Positions 42,258-49,679 of a stretch of 64,000 bases of DNA are shown one piece after another (position 1 is the stretch's first letter; every line of letters begins with the position of its first letter). The DNA lies in the NCBI RefSeq assembly GCF_019599465.1, contig NZ_RKLR01000004.1, positions 186,001 to 250,000 on the forward strand. Reading direction: 5' to 3'. The stretch is from Haloarcula rubra (GTDB lineage Archaea > Halobacteriota > Halobacteria > Halobacteriales > Haloarculaceae). Made by a program: the position numbers and the translations under genes. The notes under the pieces are model-generated. The model was not told the DNA's origin. It did not search any database and saw only the letters and a program-made list of their open reading frames with translations.

Positions 42258-43328
42258 TCAGTTCTGGGCGAACTGCTGGCTCCAGTCTTTCACCCACTCG
42301 CCGACCGAGCCCTGCAGTTCGTCGTAGGTGAACGTCACCGGTTCGGGCGGTTCCAGCGCGAACTTCGCGTAGTCGCTGGGGAGGTCGGCGTTCGTCGTCG
42401 CCGGGAACGCGACGTTGCGCACCGCGATTTCGCCCTGTACCTCGGGGCGCAGGAGGAACTGCATGAACTCGCGGGCGAGGTCGGGTTCGTTCGCGCCCTC
42501 GAAGACGGCCATCCCCTCGGGGTTGGCGTAGCCCTGGTCGTTCAGGAACCGAATCCGGTGTTTCTCCAGATTCTGGTCGTAGCGGTCGGCGTACACCCGG
42601 TCGGTGGAGTAGGAGGTGACGATGGGGGCCTCGCCCTCAGACCACGCGCTGTACGAGTCGTCCCACGACCCCAGCACGCGGACGTCGTTGGCCTGTAGGT
42701 CGGCCCAGTAGTCGAGGTAGCCGTCGGCGCCGAACTGCTTGACGGTGTGGAGCATGAACGCGCGCCCGGTGTCGGAACTGCTCGGGTTCTGCGTGATGAG
42801 GTCGCCGGCGTGGTCCTCGGTCAGTAGTCCGTCGAACGTCTCCGGGGCCGTCGTCGACGTGCCGTCGAAGACGAGGCTGACGTAGCCGGTGTCGAACGGG
42901 ACCGCGCGACCCTCCGGGTCGAAGGAGAGGCCGTCTTTCACGTCGCTCTGGCCGTTCAGGTCGCCGGCGTCGGCGAACAGCGACTCGTCGAGTGTCTCGT
43001 CGACGCGGACGAGGTCGTCGGCGTTCAGCCCCACGTAGAGATCGGCTTCGACGTCGACGCCGGCCTTCCTGCGCTCGATGTAGTGGTTGAGTTCGTTGCT
43101 CGGCGTCTGCCACACCAGTCGGGCGTCGAACTCGCTCTCGAACTGCTCTTTGAGCCACGCGCCGGGGCTGGAGGAGGGCGCGTCGATGAACGGGCTGTAG
43201 GTCCCGACCACGAGCGTCCGTCGGCCGCTCTCGGTGCTCGTCTCGCCCGTGGTCCCGATACCGCTACACCCTGTTAGCGACGTGGCGACCGTCGCGCCGG
43301 CCGCCGCGAGGAAACTGCGTCTCTCCAT
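42258..43328 (-). CDS. thiB: Thiamine-binding lipoprotein of ABC importer
   Basis: The 356-residue protein starts MERRSFLAAAGATVATSLTG with a following Cys lipobox, a Tat lipoprotein signal. The mature part resembles bacterial ThiB: RRTLVVGTYSPFID, EADLYVGLNADDLV, PFDTGYVSLVFDG, VRVLGSWDDSYSAW, and a C-terminal end with SVGEWVKDWSQQF. It captures thiamine outside the membrane and delivers it to the permease. It heads the operon; the 106 bases upstream hold its promoter, with no recognisable TPP riboswitch. Two TPP-related genes thus lie within 1.5 kb, the importer and an E1 alpha subunit. Confidence 0.88.
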   Translation of the reverse strand: MERRSFLAAAGATVATSLTGCSGIGTTGETSTESGRRTLVVGTYSPFIDAPSSSPGAWLKEQFESEFDARLVWQTPSNELNHYIERRKAGVDVEADLYVGLNADDLVRVDETLDESLFADAGDLNGQSDVKDGLSFDPEGRAVPFDTGYVSLVFDGTSTTAPETFDGLLTEDHAGDLITQNPSSSDTGRAFMLHTVKQFGADGYLDYWADLQANDVRVLGSWDDSYSAWSEGEAPIVTSYSTDRVYADRYDQNLEKHRIRFLNDQGYANPEGMAVFEGANEPDLAREFMQFLLRPEVQGEIAVRNVAFPATTNADLPSDYAKFALEPPEPVTFTYDELQGSVGEWVKDWSQQFAQN

Positions 43329-43434
43329 TACGCCGTGGTCACACCCAGTGGTACTTAACCCCCGTGTTCTCCGAAGACGGGGTTTCGGGCCGCAGAGACG
43401 ACCGTTCGGCGACGGACTCGCTCTGTCGCTCTCC

Positions 43435-43818
43435 TCAGCCGAACAGGAGGACGGCGTTGTAGCCGGCGACGCCGACGGTGACCGCGGCGAACAGCGCGAG
43501 GAAGACGGCCGCGTCGCGGTCCGAGAGCAGGGCCCACCCACCGACGAGCCACAGCATCGCCGCGAACTTCACGAGCCACAGGCCCGCCACGCCGAACTCC
43601 GAGACGAGCGCCGCCACGACGACGTTCCCCTCGCGATAGCCGGCCGCCAGCCCCGAGAGCGTCAAGAGGACGTCGGCCACCGTCGAGGCGAGGACGAGCG
43701 CCCACAGGACGGCGTGGACTCGGGTCATCCGCCGCTCCCGACGGAGGGTGAACAGCGCGTCGTCGTCCTCGTCGGTGGACACCACGGGCATCGGCGGACC
43801 CAAGGACTGGACCGACAT
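43435..43818 (-). CDS. DUF5658-like small membrane protein
   Basis: The 127-residue product has three to four hydrophobic segments (VHAVLWALVLASTVADVLLTL, LWLVKFAAMLWLVGGWALL and a C-terminal AAVTVGVAGYNAVLLFG) and the conserved NVVVAALVSEFGVAGLW loop. This fits the haloarchaeal DUF5658 type. The start at 43818 adds a cytosolic lead; ATG starts nearer the first helix are also possible. It is divergent from the TIM-barrel gene at 43883. Function unknown. Confidence 0.7.
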   Translation of the reverse strand: MSVQSLGPPMPVVSTDEDDDALFTLRRERRMTRVHAVLWALVLASTVADVLLTLSGLAAGYREGNVVVAALVSEFGVAGLWLVKFAAMLWLVGGWALLSDRDAAVFLALFAAVTVGVAGYNAVLLFG

Positions 43819-43882
43819 GAGCGCTCGGGTCGCCGAGGGCTCGGGGCCGAGTTTTAGGACCCGGGCGGCGTAGCCCGGGGCG

Positions 43883-44539
43883 ATGGACCTCGTCGGCAAG
43901 TGCCCGCCGGACCCCGACTCGCTCGCCGCGGCCGCCGACCGCGGCTTCGACAGCGTCGAACTCCACCTGCGACCCGCCGACCTCGACGACGTGGCGGCGA
44001 CGGCCGCGACGGTCGAGGCCTCGCCCGTCGACGCCGCCACGGTACACACGCTCCACGCCCGCCCGGACGACGCCGAACCGTTCCGTCGGAGCGACGCACT
44101 GGCCACCCGCCTCGACGCCTACCTCGTCGTCCACAGCCAGTACGCCCAGCACACGCATATCGAGACGCTGGAGCGCTACGATTTCGCGGCCCCGTACGGC
44201 TACGAGAACAACCCCGGCGCGACCCCGTTCCACCTGCGGAACCTCGTGCTGGACCGGGGCCACGACCTCCTGCTGGACACGGCGCACCTGTTCATGTCAC
44301 AACCGGACTACATCGACGGGCTGACGGACCTCCTTCGGGCCGACGGCGACCGGATTCGGGTGGTCCACTTCAACGACGCGACACCGACGGAGGACGGACT
44401 CCCGGTCGGCGACGGCGAGATGCCACTCGAACGCACCGCCCGACTCCTCTCCGCCCACTTCGACGGGCGCGTCGTCCTCGAAGTGATGCCCGACTATCAG
44501 GCCGACGCGCTCCGGCAGGTCCGGGAGTGGGTGGGCTGA
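43883..44539 (+). CDS. Sugar phosphate isomerase/epimerase-like TIM-barrel protein
   Basis: The 218-residue protein resembles the AP-endonuclease-2-type TIM barrel used by xylose-isomerase-like enzymes. Metal-site residues appear in APYGYENNPG (Glu), LLLDTAHLFMSQ (Asp and His), VVHFNDA (His and Asp) and VLEVMPDY (Glu). It is shorter than most family members (270-290 residues). It could isomerise or epimerise a sugar, inosose or hydroxypyruvate. It is followed by the E1 alpha gene 50 bases downstream in the same direction. The fold is likely; the substrate is unknown. Confidence 0.78.
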   Translation: MDLVGKCPPDPDSLAAAADRGFDSVELHLRPADLDDVAATAATVEASPVDAATVHTLHARPDDAEPFRRSDALATRLDAYLVVHSQYAQHTHIETLERYDFAAPYGYENNPGATPFHLRNLVLDRGHDLLLDTAHLFMSQPDYIDGLTDLLRADGDRIRVVHFNDATPTEDGLPVGDGEMPLERTARLLSAHFDGRVVLEVMPDYQADALRQVREWVG

Positions 44540-44589
44540 CCCCGTTCCCACGCACCTTTTTGCCGGTCTACCCCGATTGTCCCGACAGG

Positions 44590-45699
44590 ATGCCAGCCGA
44601 CGTGCTCGACCGGGCGCCGGACGACCGTGTGCAGGTACTCGACGCCGACGGCGAGGTGGTCGCACCGGACCTCCTCCCGGACCTCGACGACGAGGAACTG
44701 GTCGAGATGTACCGGGACATGCGCTTCGCTCGCCGGTTCGACGAGCGGATGATAAGCCTCCAGCGACAGGGCCGACTGGGGACCTACTCCTCGCTGGCCG
44801 GTCAGGAGGGCGCACAGGTCGGGTCGACGTACGCGCTGGCCGACACGGATACGCTGTTCTACCAGTACCGCGAACACGGGGCGCTGGTCGCCCGCGGCCT
44901 CCCGTGGGAGTACCTGCTGTACTGGATGGGCCACGAACGGGGTAACGCCGCGCTCGCCGACGTGAACGTCTTCCCGCTGAACATCTCCATCGCCGGCCAC
45001 ATCCCCCACGCAGTCGGGTGGTCGTGGGCGGCCAAACGCGACGGCGACGAACAGGTCGGCGTCGTCCACTTCGGGGACGGTGCCACCTCGGAGGGGGACT
45101 TCCACGAGGCGATGAACTTCGCCGGGGTGTTCGACACCCCGACCGTCTTCGTCTGTAACAACAACCAGTGGGCCATCTCGGTGCCCAGAGAGCGCCAGAC
45201 GGCCAGCGCCACCATCGCACAGAAAGCCGCCGCCTACGGGTTCGACGGCGTGCAGGTCGACGGGATGGACCCACTGGCCACCTACGTCGTCACGAAGGCG
45301 GCCCGGGAGCGAGCGCTGGACCCGGCCGAGGGCGAACTGCGGCCGACGCTGATAGAGGCGGTCCAGTACCGCTTCGGCGCCCACACGACCGCCGACGACC
45401 CGGATGTGTACCGAGACGAGGACGAAGTCGAGGAGTGGCGCGACCGGGGCCCACTGGCCCGGTTCGGCGCGTTCCTCTGGGACCGGGGCCTGCTGGACCA
45501 GGAGCGCCTCGACGCGATGAACGAGGCGATAGACGACGAGTTGGCCGACATCGTCGACCGGGCCGAGGACGTGGCCGCCGACCCGACGGACCTCTTCGCC
45601 GACGTCTACGCCGAGTCGACCGACGAACTCGACGCACAGCGCGCGTATCTGACCGACCTGCGGGCGCGCCACGGCGACGAGACCCTGCTTGACGAGTGA
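44590..45699 (+). CDS. pdhA: 2-oxoacid dehydrogenase E1 component, alpha subunit
   Basis: The 369-residue protein has the TPP-binding motif starting GDGATSEGDFHEAMNFAGVF and ending CNNNQWAIS, and an R-rich FARRFDERMISLQRQGR start. IGTY-type residues are replaced by LGTYSSLAGQEGAQVG. This is the alpha half of branched E1 enzymes that decarboxylate pyruvate or branched-chain oxoacids. No beta subunit, E2 or E3 gene is adjacent, so it must pair with a distant partner or be a specialised copy. A thiamine importer lies 1.3-5.2 kb upstream on the opposite strand. Confidence 0.9.
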   Translation: MPADVLDRAPDDRVQVLDADGEVVAPDLLPDLDDEELVEMYRDMRFARRFDERMISLQRQGRLGTYSSLAGQEGAQVGSTYALADTDTLFYQYREHGALVARGLPWEYLLYWMGHERGNAALADVNVFPLNISIAGHIPHAVGWSWAAKRDGDEQVGVVHFGDGATSEGDFHEAMNFAGVFDTPTVFVCNNNQWAISVPRERQTASATIAQKAAAYGFDGVQVDGMDPLATYVVTKAARERALDPAEGELRPTLIEAVQYRFGAHTTADDPDVYRDEDEVEEWRDRGPLARFGAFLWDRGLLDQERLDAMNEAIDDELADIVDRAEDVAADPTDLFADVYAESTDELDAQRAYLTDLRARHGDETLLDE

Positions 45700-45794
45700 G
45701 CACGGGCCCGGTGGATTCGAGAGACGGCGACCGGACCGGTCGCCAATCGTGCGCGTATCCACACTTACATGAGCGTGGTTGTGGTAGGACCCGT

Positions 45795-46322
45795 ATGGTC
45801 CAAATCGACCTGACCACCAGTCAGGAGCAGACGCTGACTGCGCTGGTCAACCACCACGGCTCCGCGGACGGGCCGGTGAAAGGCCAGACCATCGCCGACG
45901 ACGTCGACCGGAGTCTGGGCACCGTCCAGAACCAGATGCAGAGCCTCGCCCAACTCGGCCTCGTCGAGGGCCACTCCGGTCCGGAAGGGGGCTACGTCCC
46001 GACCGAACAGGCCTACGCGTCGCTCGGTCGCGACCCCGACGCCGAGACCGAATCGCTCACGCTCGCCCGGGAGTTCGAGCGACTCGACGTCACCGTCGAC
46101 GGGATACGGTTCACGACCGTCAACCACCCAGAGGAGTGTCGCGCACAACTGCACCTCCAGCAGTCCGTCGGGCAGTTCTCGACCGGGCAGGCCGTCGCCG
46201 TCGGGCCGACGCCGAAACACAACCTCGTCGTCGCCGGGACCGTCGTCGCCGTCGACGACACACAGAACACGCTCATCCTCGACGTCGCGCAGGTCGAAGC
46301 GCCGGTCGAACCCCCGGAGTGA
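45795..46322 (+). CDS. Rrf2-like HTH transcriptional regulator
   Basis: The 175-residue protein starts with a winged helix (MVQIDLTTSQEQTLTALVN, then AVKG-type VKGQTIADDVDRSLGTVQNQM and LGLVEGHSGPEGGYVPT). It matches the haloarchaeal group annotated as Rrf2-like. A C-terminal beta domain of about 90 residues follows, with one His- and Cys-containing segment (VNHPEECRAQLHLQQ) that may bind a small ligand or metal. The site sits after the E1 alpha gene, 95 bases downstream, but its targets are unknown. Confidence 0.82.
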   Translation: MVQIDLTTSQEQTLTALVNHHGSADGPVKGQTIADDVDRSLGTVQNQMQSLAQLGLVEGHSGPEGGYVPTEQAYASLGRDPDAETESLTLAREFERLDVTVDGIRFTTVNHPEECRAQLHLQQSVGQFSTGQAVAVGPTPKHNLVVAGTVVAVDDTQNTLILDVAQVEAPVEPPE

Positions 46323-46337
46323 GCCGTCGTGGTGGCG

Positions 46338-46583
46338 TCAGCCGCCGCGTTTCCGGTACCAGACGCGCTCGCCGACCGGTGACGCCCCCGCTTCGACGTC
46401 CAACCTGCTCGAGAAGAGGTCCCGCACGGCGAACGTGACGGCCAACTCGACCGTCTCGCCGTCGGCGGCCTCGACGTCGACGACGCAGTGCCCGTCGCGT
46501 TCGCCGATTCGTTCGATGGTCCCGACCGACCACTTCTCGACGTGGTGGCTCGGCTCCCGTGCGTGGATTCGGTCGTGGTTCAC
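46338..46583 (-). CDS. Small hypothetical haloarchaeal protein
   Basis: The 81-residue product has a His-rich start (NHDRIHAREPSHHVEKW) and then a small beta domain (SVGTIERIGERDGHCVVDVEA, VELAVTFAVRDLF), ending VWYRKRGG. The family is conserved in haloarchaea as far as I recall, with no assigned role. It is convergent with the Rrf2-like gene and divergent from the deaminase gene 88 bases away. Confidence 0.65.
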   Translation of the reverse strand: MNHDRIHAREPSHHVEKWSVGTIERIGERDGHCVVDVEAADGETVELAVTFAVRDLFSSRLDVEAGASPVGERVWYRKRGG

Positions 46584-46671
46584 GGTCGTTCTAGGTCCAG
46601 CCCGGTGTTGAGCGTACTGCTCTCGCCGCCGAAGACGGTCGATTTACCCGCCTGCGGGCCGACCGGCGGGT

Positions 46672-47133
46672 ATGGGAGACTCGTTCGACGACTTCGACCA
46701 CGAGACGCACATGCGTCGGGCGTTCGAACTCGCTCGCGAGGCGGCCGACCGCGGGGACCGGCCGTTCGGGTCCGTCCTCGTCAGAGACGACGAGATACTG
46801 ATGGCGGCGTCGAACCGCGTCGTCACCGAGGACGACGTGCGACGCCACCCCGAACTCGACCTCGCGATGCGGGCCCGCCGCGAGTTGTCGCCCGCGGAGC
46901 GCGCCGAGACGGTCATGTACACCAGCACGGAGCCGTGTCCGATGTGCGCCGGCGGCATCCGGCACGCCGGTCTCGGCCGGGTCGTCTACAGCGTCGGCGG
47001 CCGGGACATCGGCGACTTCACGGACCAGAGCGCGCCGGTCCAGTCGGCGGCGATTCTGGCCGGCGTCACGGAGGTGGTCGGACCGGTGCTCCACGAGGAG
47101 GGCCGGGCGATACACGAGGCGTTCGACTGGTAG
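46672..47133 (+). CDS. Nucleoside deaminase (tRNA/guanine deaminase-like)
   Basis: The 153-residue zinc enzyme has the CDA-fold motif set: HPE (His59, Glu61) in place of the common HAE, then EPCPMCAGGI (Cys89, Cys92). His59 and the two Cys bind zinc, and Glu61 shuttles protons. SVLVRDDEILMAASNRV precedes the first motif, as in guanine deaminases and TadA. Substrate may be guanine, adenosine in tRNA or cytosine; sequence alone does not decide. Stop and downstream convergent stop are adjacent with no gap. Confidence 0.88.
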   Translation: MGDSFDDFDHETHMRRAFELAREAADRGDRPFGSVLVRDDEILMAASNRVVTEDDVRRHPELDLAMRARRELSPAERAETVMYTSTEPCPMCAGGIRHAGLGRVVYSVGGRDIGDFTDQSAPVQSAAILAGVTEVVGPVLHEEGRAIHEAFDW

Positions 47134-47289
47134 TCACCGCTGCCACTCGTAGAACCACCACGCGCTCCCGAGCAACATGAGACCCGCGCCGAGCGCGGAG
47201 GTGGCCGGTTCGGGGATGACGAACAGGACGAAACCGACGACCAGCATCGTCACGGGCTCTATCTCGTCGTAGTAGTCGGCGAGGGACAT
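47134..47289 (-). CDS. Very small membrane protein
   Basis: The 51-residue product begins MSLADYYDEIEPVTMLVVG and has a single to double hydrophobic span (TMLVVGFVLFVIPEPATSALGAG quoted in part as MLVVGFVLFVIPEP and LGAGLMLLGSAWWFY). This type is common in haloarchaea. Its stop abuts that of the deaminase with no spacing, an unusually tight convergent arrangement. Function unknown. Confidence 0.68.
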   Translation of the reverse strand: MSLADYYDEIEPVTMLVVGFVLFVIPEPATSALGAGLMLLGSAWWFYEWQR

Positions 47290-47382
47290 GCGGCACAGTA
47301 CGACGGCCCCCCTCAAAGCGGTTGGTGTGGCACTCGCAGGTGGGAAAGAGACTTGGGACAGCTGGCCGAGCTCGGTGACACG

Positions 47383-48111
47383 ATGGCTCGCGCCGACGAC
47401 GTCGACCGGTTCTACGACCTGCTCGCGACGCTCCAGCGACGGGTGGGCGGTCCCAGAAAGCTGAAACACTGTACCGGCTACGTGGACTGGCCCGACCGCG
47501 GCGTCTACTTCTTCCTCGAACCCGGCGAGACGCACGGCGACAGTGACCAGCATCGTGTCACCCGCATCGGCACGCACGCCGTCTCGGCCGGGAGTAGCAC
47601 GACGCTCTGGGACCGTCTGAAACAGCACTCCGGGACCGGCGACGGCAGTGCTGCCCACCCCCACGGCGGCAACCATCGCGGGTCGGTCTACCGGAAACGC
47701 GTCGGCGAGGCGCTCGTCGAGCGACACGCGCTCCACGACGACTACCCGAGTTGGGACGACCGCTGGGCCGGCATCGACCGGGACCGCGGCGCGGTACGAG
47801 ACGAGGAGTACCCGCTGGAACGCTGGGTGAGCGCGTACGTCCGCGACCAGCCGTTCCTCTGGGTCGCCGTCGACGACGAACCGGCCCCCACCAGCGACCG
47901 GGCCTACCTCGAACAGAACGCCATCGCCCTCCTCAGCAACGTCGGCGGGTCGACTATCGACTCGCGCCCGGACCACTGGCTCGGACACCACAGCAGGAGC
48001 CCCGAGATTCGCGCGTCGGGGCTCTGGAACGTGAACCACGTCGAGGCGACGTACGACCCGGCGTTTCTCGACCGGTTCGAGCGGGCCGTCGGCGCGACGA
48101 CACCACCGTGA
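47383..48111 (+). CDS. GIY-YIG-like nuclease
   Basis: The 242-residue protein has a degenerate GIY-YIG signature: RGVYFFLEPGE (GVYFF, 40-44) and RVTRIGTHAVS (RIGT, 61-64). The catalytic Arg lies in TLWDRLKQH, and a Glu-Asn pair in a later YLEQNAIALLSN, matching the fold's conserved residues. It is much larger than Slx4-partner or UvrC domains and has His-rich loops (AAHPHGGNHRG). It could be a restriction-type or repair nuclease. The ATG at 47383 was preferred to a TTG at 47353. No methylase is nearby. Confidence 0.72.
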   Translation: MARADDVDRFYDLLATLQRRVGGPRKLKHCTGYVDWPDRGVYFFLEPGETHGDSDQHRVTRIGTHAVSAGSSTTLWDRLKQHSGTGDGSAAHPHGGNHRGSVYRKRVGEALVERHALHDDYPSWDDRWAGIDRDRGAVRDEEYPLERWVSAYVRDQPFLWVAVDDEPAPTSDRAYLEQNAIALLSNVGGSTIDSRPDHWLGHHSRSPEIRASGLWNVNHVEATYDPAFLDRFERAVGATTPP

Positions 48112-48190
48112 CCCGCCGGCCGCGTCGCCGACGGCTTGCATACTCCGGGTGGGGCTATATCCGCTCGGCCGTGGTAGCTACGGCCGAGAC

Positions 48191-48385
48191 ATGACTACTG
48201 TCCAAGGCTCGCCGCTGAACAGACTCAGCGTGCTCTCGACGCTCGTCGACGCCGCGTTCGCCTTCGTCCGGGGTCGGACGAAGAGCGGCCTCGTACTGCT
48301 CGGTGCCGCCGCCCTCTCCAGACGCGTCCCCGGCATCGGAACCGCCGTCTCGGTGTTGCTCAGGCTGATTCGCCGGCTCCGGTGA
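48191..48385 (+). CDS. Small conserved haloarchaeal protein
   Basis: The 64-residue product has a mildly hydrophobic middle (LSTLVDAAFAFVRGRTKSGLV in part, SGLVLLGAAALSRRVPG) and a basic C-terminal LLRLIRRLR, suggesting an amphipathic membrane-associated peptide. I recall similar small proteins in other haloarchaea. The start at 48191 is preferred because the codons upstream have no similarity. Function unknown. Confidence 0.62.
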   Translation: MTTVQGSPLNRLSVLSTLVDAAFAFVRGRTKSGLVLLGAAALSRRVPGIGTAVSVLLRLIRRLR

Positions 48386-48503
48386 CGGAGTCAGCGAGCG
48401 CCCGCGACGCGGTGCCGTCGCTCGGTGGGTGGTCACTGCTCCGAAAGCCGTCCACGGACGCCCTCCCACAGGCCGCTCCCGTGGTGAGGCGTCTCGGCGT
48501 CGG

Positions 48504-49085
48504 TTACGCGTCGGTCTGTTCGACGCAGTCGTCGTCGCTGTCGTCGCCGGCGCTCTCCGCGACGGCGAGCGAGGCGTCGGTCGTGGTCCCAGCGCTCTGG
48601 GCGTTGACCGTCAGTTCGACGGGGTAGTCGCCAGCCGACGCGGGGTTCTGCGTGTCCTCGAAGACGAGGACGACTTCGTCACCCTGCTGGAGCTGGTAGT
48701 TCCCGCCGAAACCGACGGTCAGCGTCGACCCGTCGTCGCTGGCGCCGACGCTGCTCACGTCGTCGGCGACCGACTCGTCGACGCTCGCCCCGTCGGCGTC
48801 GTCACCGCGGTCGATACCGACGACTCGAACGTCTCCCTGACCGACGTTCGAGATGTCGGTGCCGCTCTCCCCGTAGGAGACGGCGAGTGAGTTCAGGGAG
48901 CTCCCGACCGCGTCACCGTCAACGGTGACTGTCGCCGTGTGAGCGGCGGTCGAATCGGGCGTCGCGGGGTCGGCGACGATACTTCCGTCGGTCGCTGCGC
49001 TGGCGACGAGCGGACCAGCGGCGACGAGCGAGACGACTACGGCAACCGTGACTCCGAACTGTCGGAGCCGGGACGTGTCGGACAT
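48504..49085 (-). CDS. Secreted acidic surface protein
   Basis: The 193-residue protein has an N-terminal signal peptide (LRQFGVTVAVVVSLVAAGP, cleavage around ASA) and no lipobox. The mature part is a repetitive acidic, Ser/Thr/Gly-rich beta sandwich (TATVTVDGDAVGSSLNSLAV, YQLQQGDEVVLVFED) resembling the surface-glycoprotein-type domains of haloarchaea. The tail AESAGDDSDDDCVEQTDA holds the only cysteine. It may be a cell-wall or biofilm-associated protein. Bases 49086-49303 upstream hold no gene. Confidence 0.75.
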   Translation of the reverse strand: MSDTSRLRQFGVTVAVVVSLVAAGPLVASAATDGSIVADPATPDSTAAHTATVTVDGDAVGSSLNSLAVSYGESGTDISNVGQGDVRVVGIDRGDDADGASVDESVADDVSSVGASDDGSTLTVGFGGNYQLQQGDEVVLVFEDTQNPASAGDYPVELTVNAQSAGTTTDASLAVAESAGDDSDDDCVEQTDA

Positions 49086-49303
49086 TGCGTGTCGAAGGGC
49101 TCGGGGACGTCAGAACGGCAGTGCGTGACGCCGTGCGAGCGAGTCGAACACTCGGAGGGGGACCGGAATATTATCGGCGAGATAAGGGCTGTATACCCGG
49201 TTATTGTCGTATTAACGCAACGTGGCTTCCACTCGGTTGCACGGTAGATTGGCGGCAACGGACGCTCGGCGGGACGCCGCTCCGGTACGGCTACCGCCCG
49301 GCC

Positions 49304-49540
49304 TCACTCCATGTAGCCCAGCGATTCGAGACGGCTCTCGACCTCCTCGCGGTCGACGGCGTCGTAGTTCACGTCTTCGCCGTCCGAGACGGCGGCGAGG
49401 ACTTCCTCGACGACGAACTCGATGTAGGCGCTCGCGTCGTCGAAGTCGGTGTACTGGAGGCGCTGTTCGACGTCGTCGACGAGGGCCGTCGGCAGTTCGA
49501 CGCGGGTGACGCTCTCGGCGGGGACATCGGACCGTGACAT
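49304..49540 (-). CDS. Ribbon-helix-helix-like small protein
   Basis: The 78-residue product starts with a possible ribbon (VTRVELPTALVDDVEQRL) followed by helices (DASAYIEFVVEEVLAAVSD, REEVESRLESLGYME). Small proteins with this architecture often occur beside sulfatase-type genes in haloarchaea, and here the sulfatase lies divergently 140 bases away. It might regulate or assist that enzyme. Assignment as ribbon-helix-helix rests on pattern only. Confidence 0.6.
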   Translation of the reverse strand: MSRSDVPAESVTRVELPTALVDDVEQRLQYTDFDDASAYIEFVVEEVLAAVSDGEDVNYDAVDREEVESRLESLGYME

Positions 49541-49679
49541 GGACGACGGGACCGCGGGCTAGCATAAAAACGGCACCTACTGTTCAGCCGTACTCTCGTA
49601 CAAATAGCGCGTTTACCGGCTGAAACAGCCGGATTACGTGCTGAATAATAACCCCTGCTCTCCGACTCCGGGAGGGCAC

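Noticed and set aside
40409-42331. A 640-codon plus-strand frame over the thiP permease
   Set aside because: Composition is Arg/Glu/Gly-rich junk without any family motif, antisense to a clear two-domain permease.
43329-43434. TPP riboswitch upstream of thiB
   Set aside because: The 106-base gap shows no conserved thi-box sequences (CUGAGA-type) that I can recognise; haloarchaea are known to use protein regulators.
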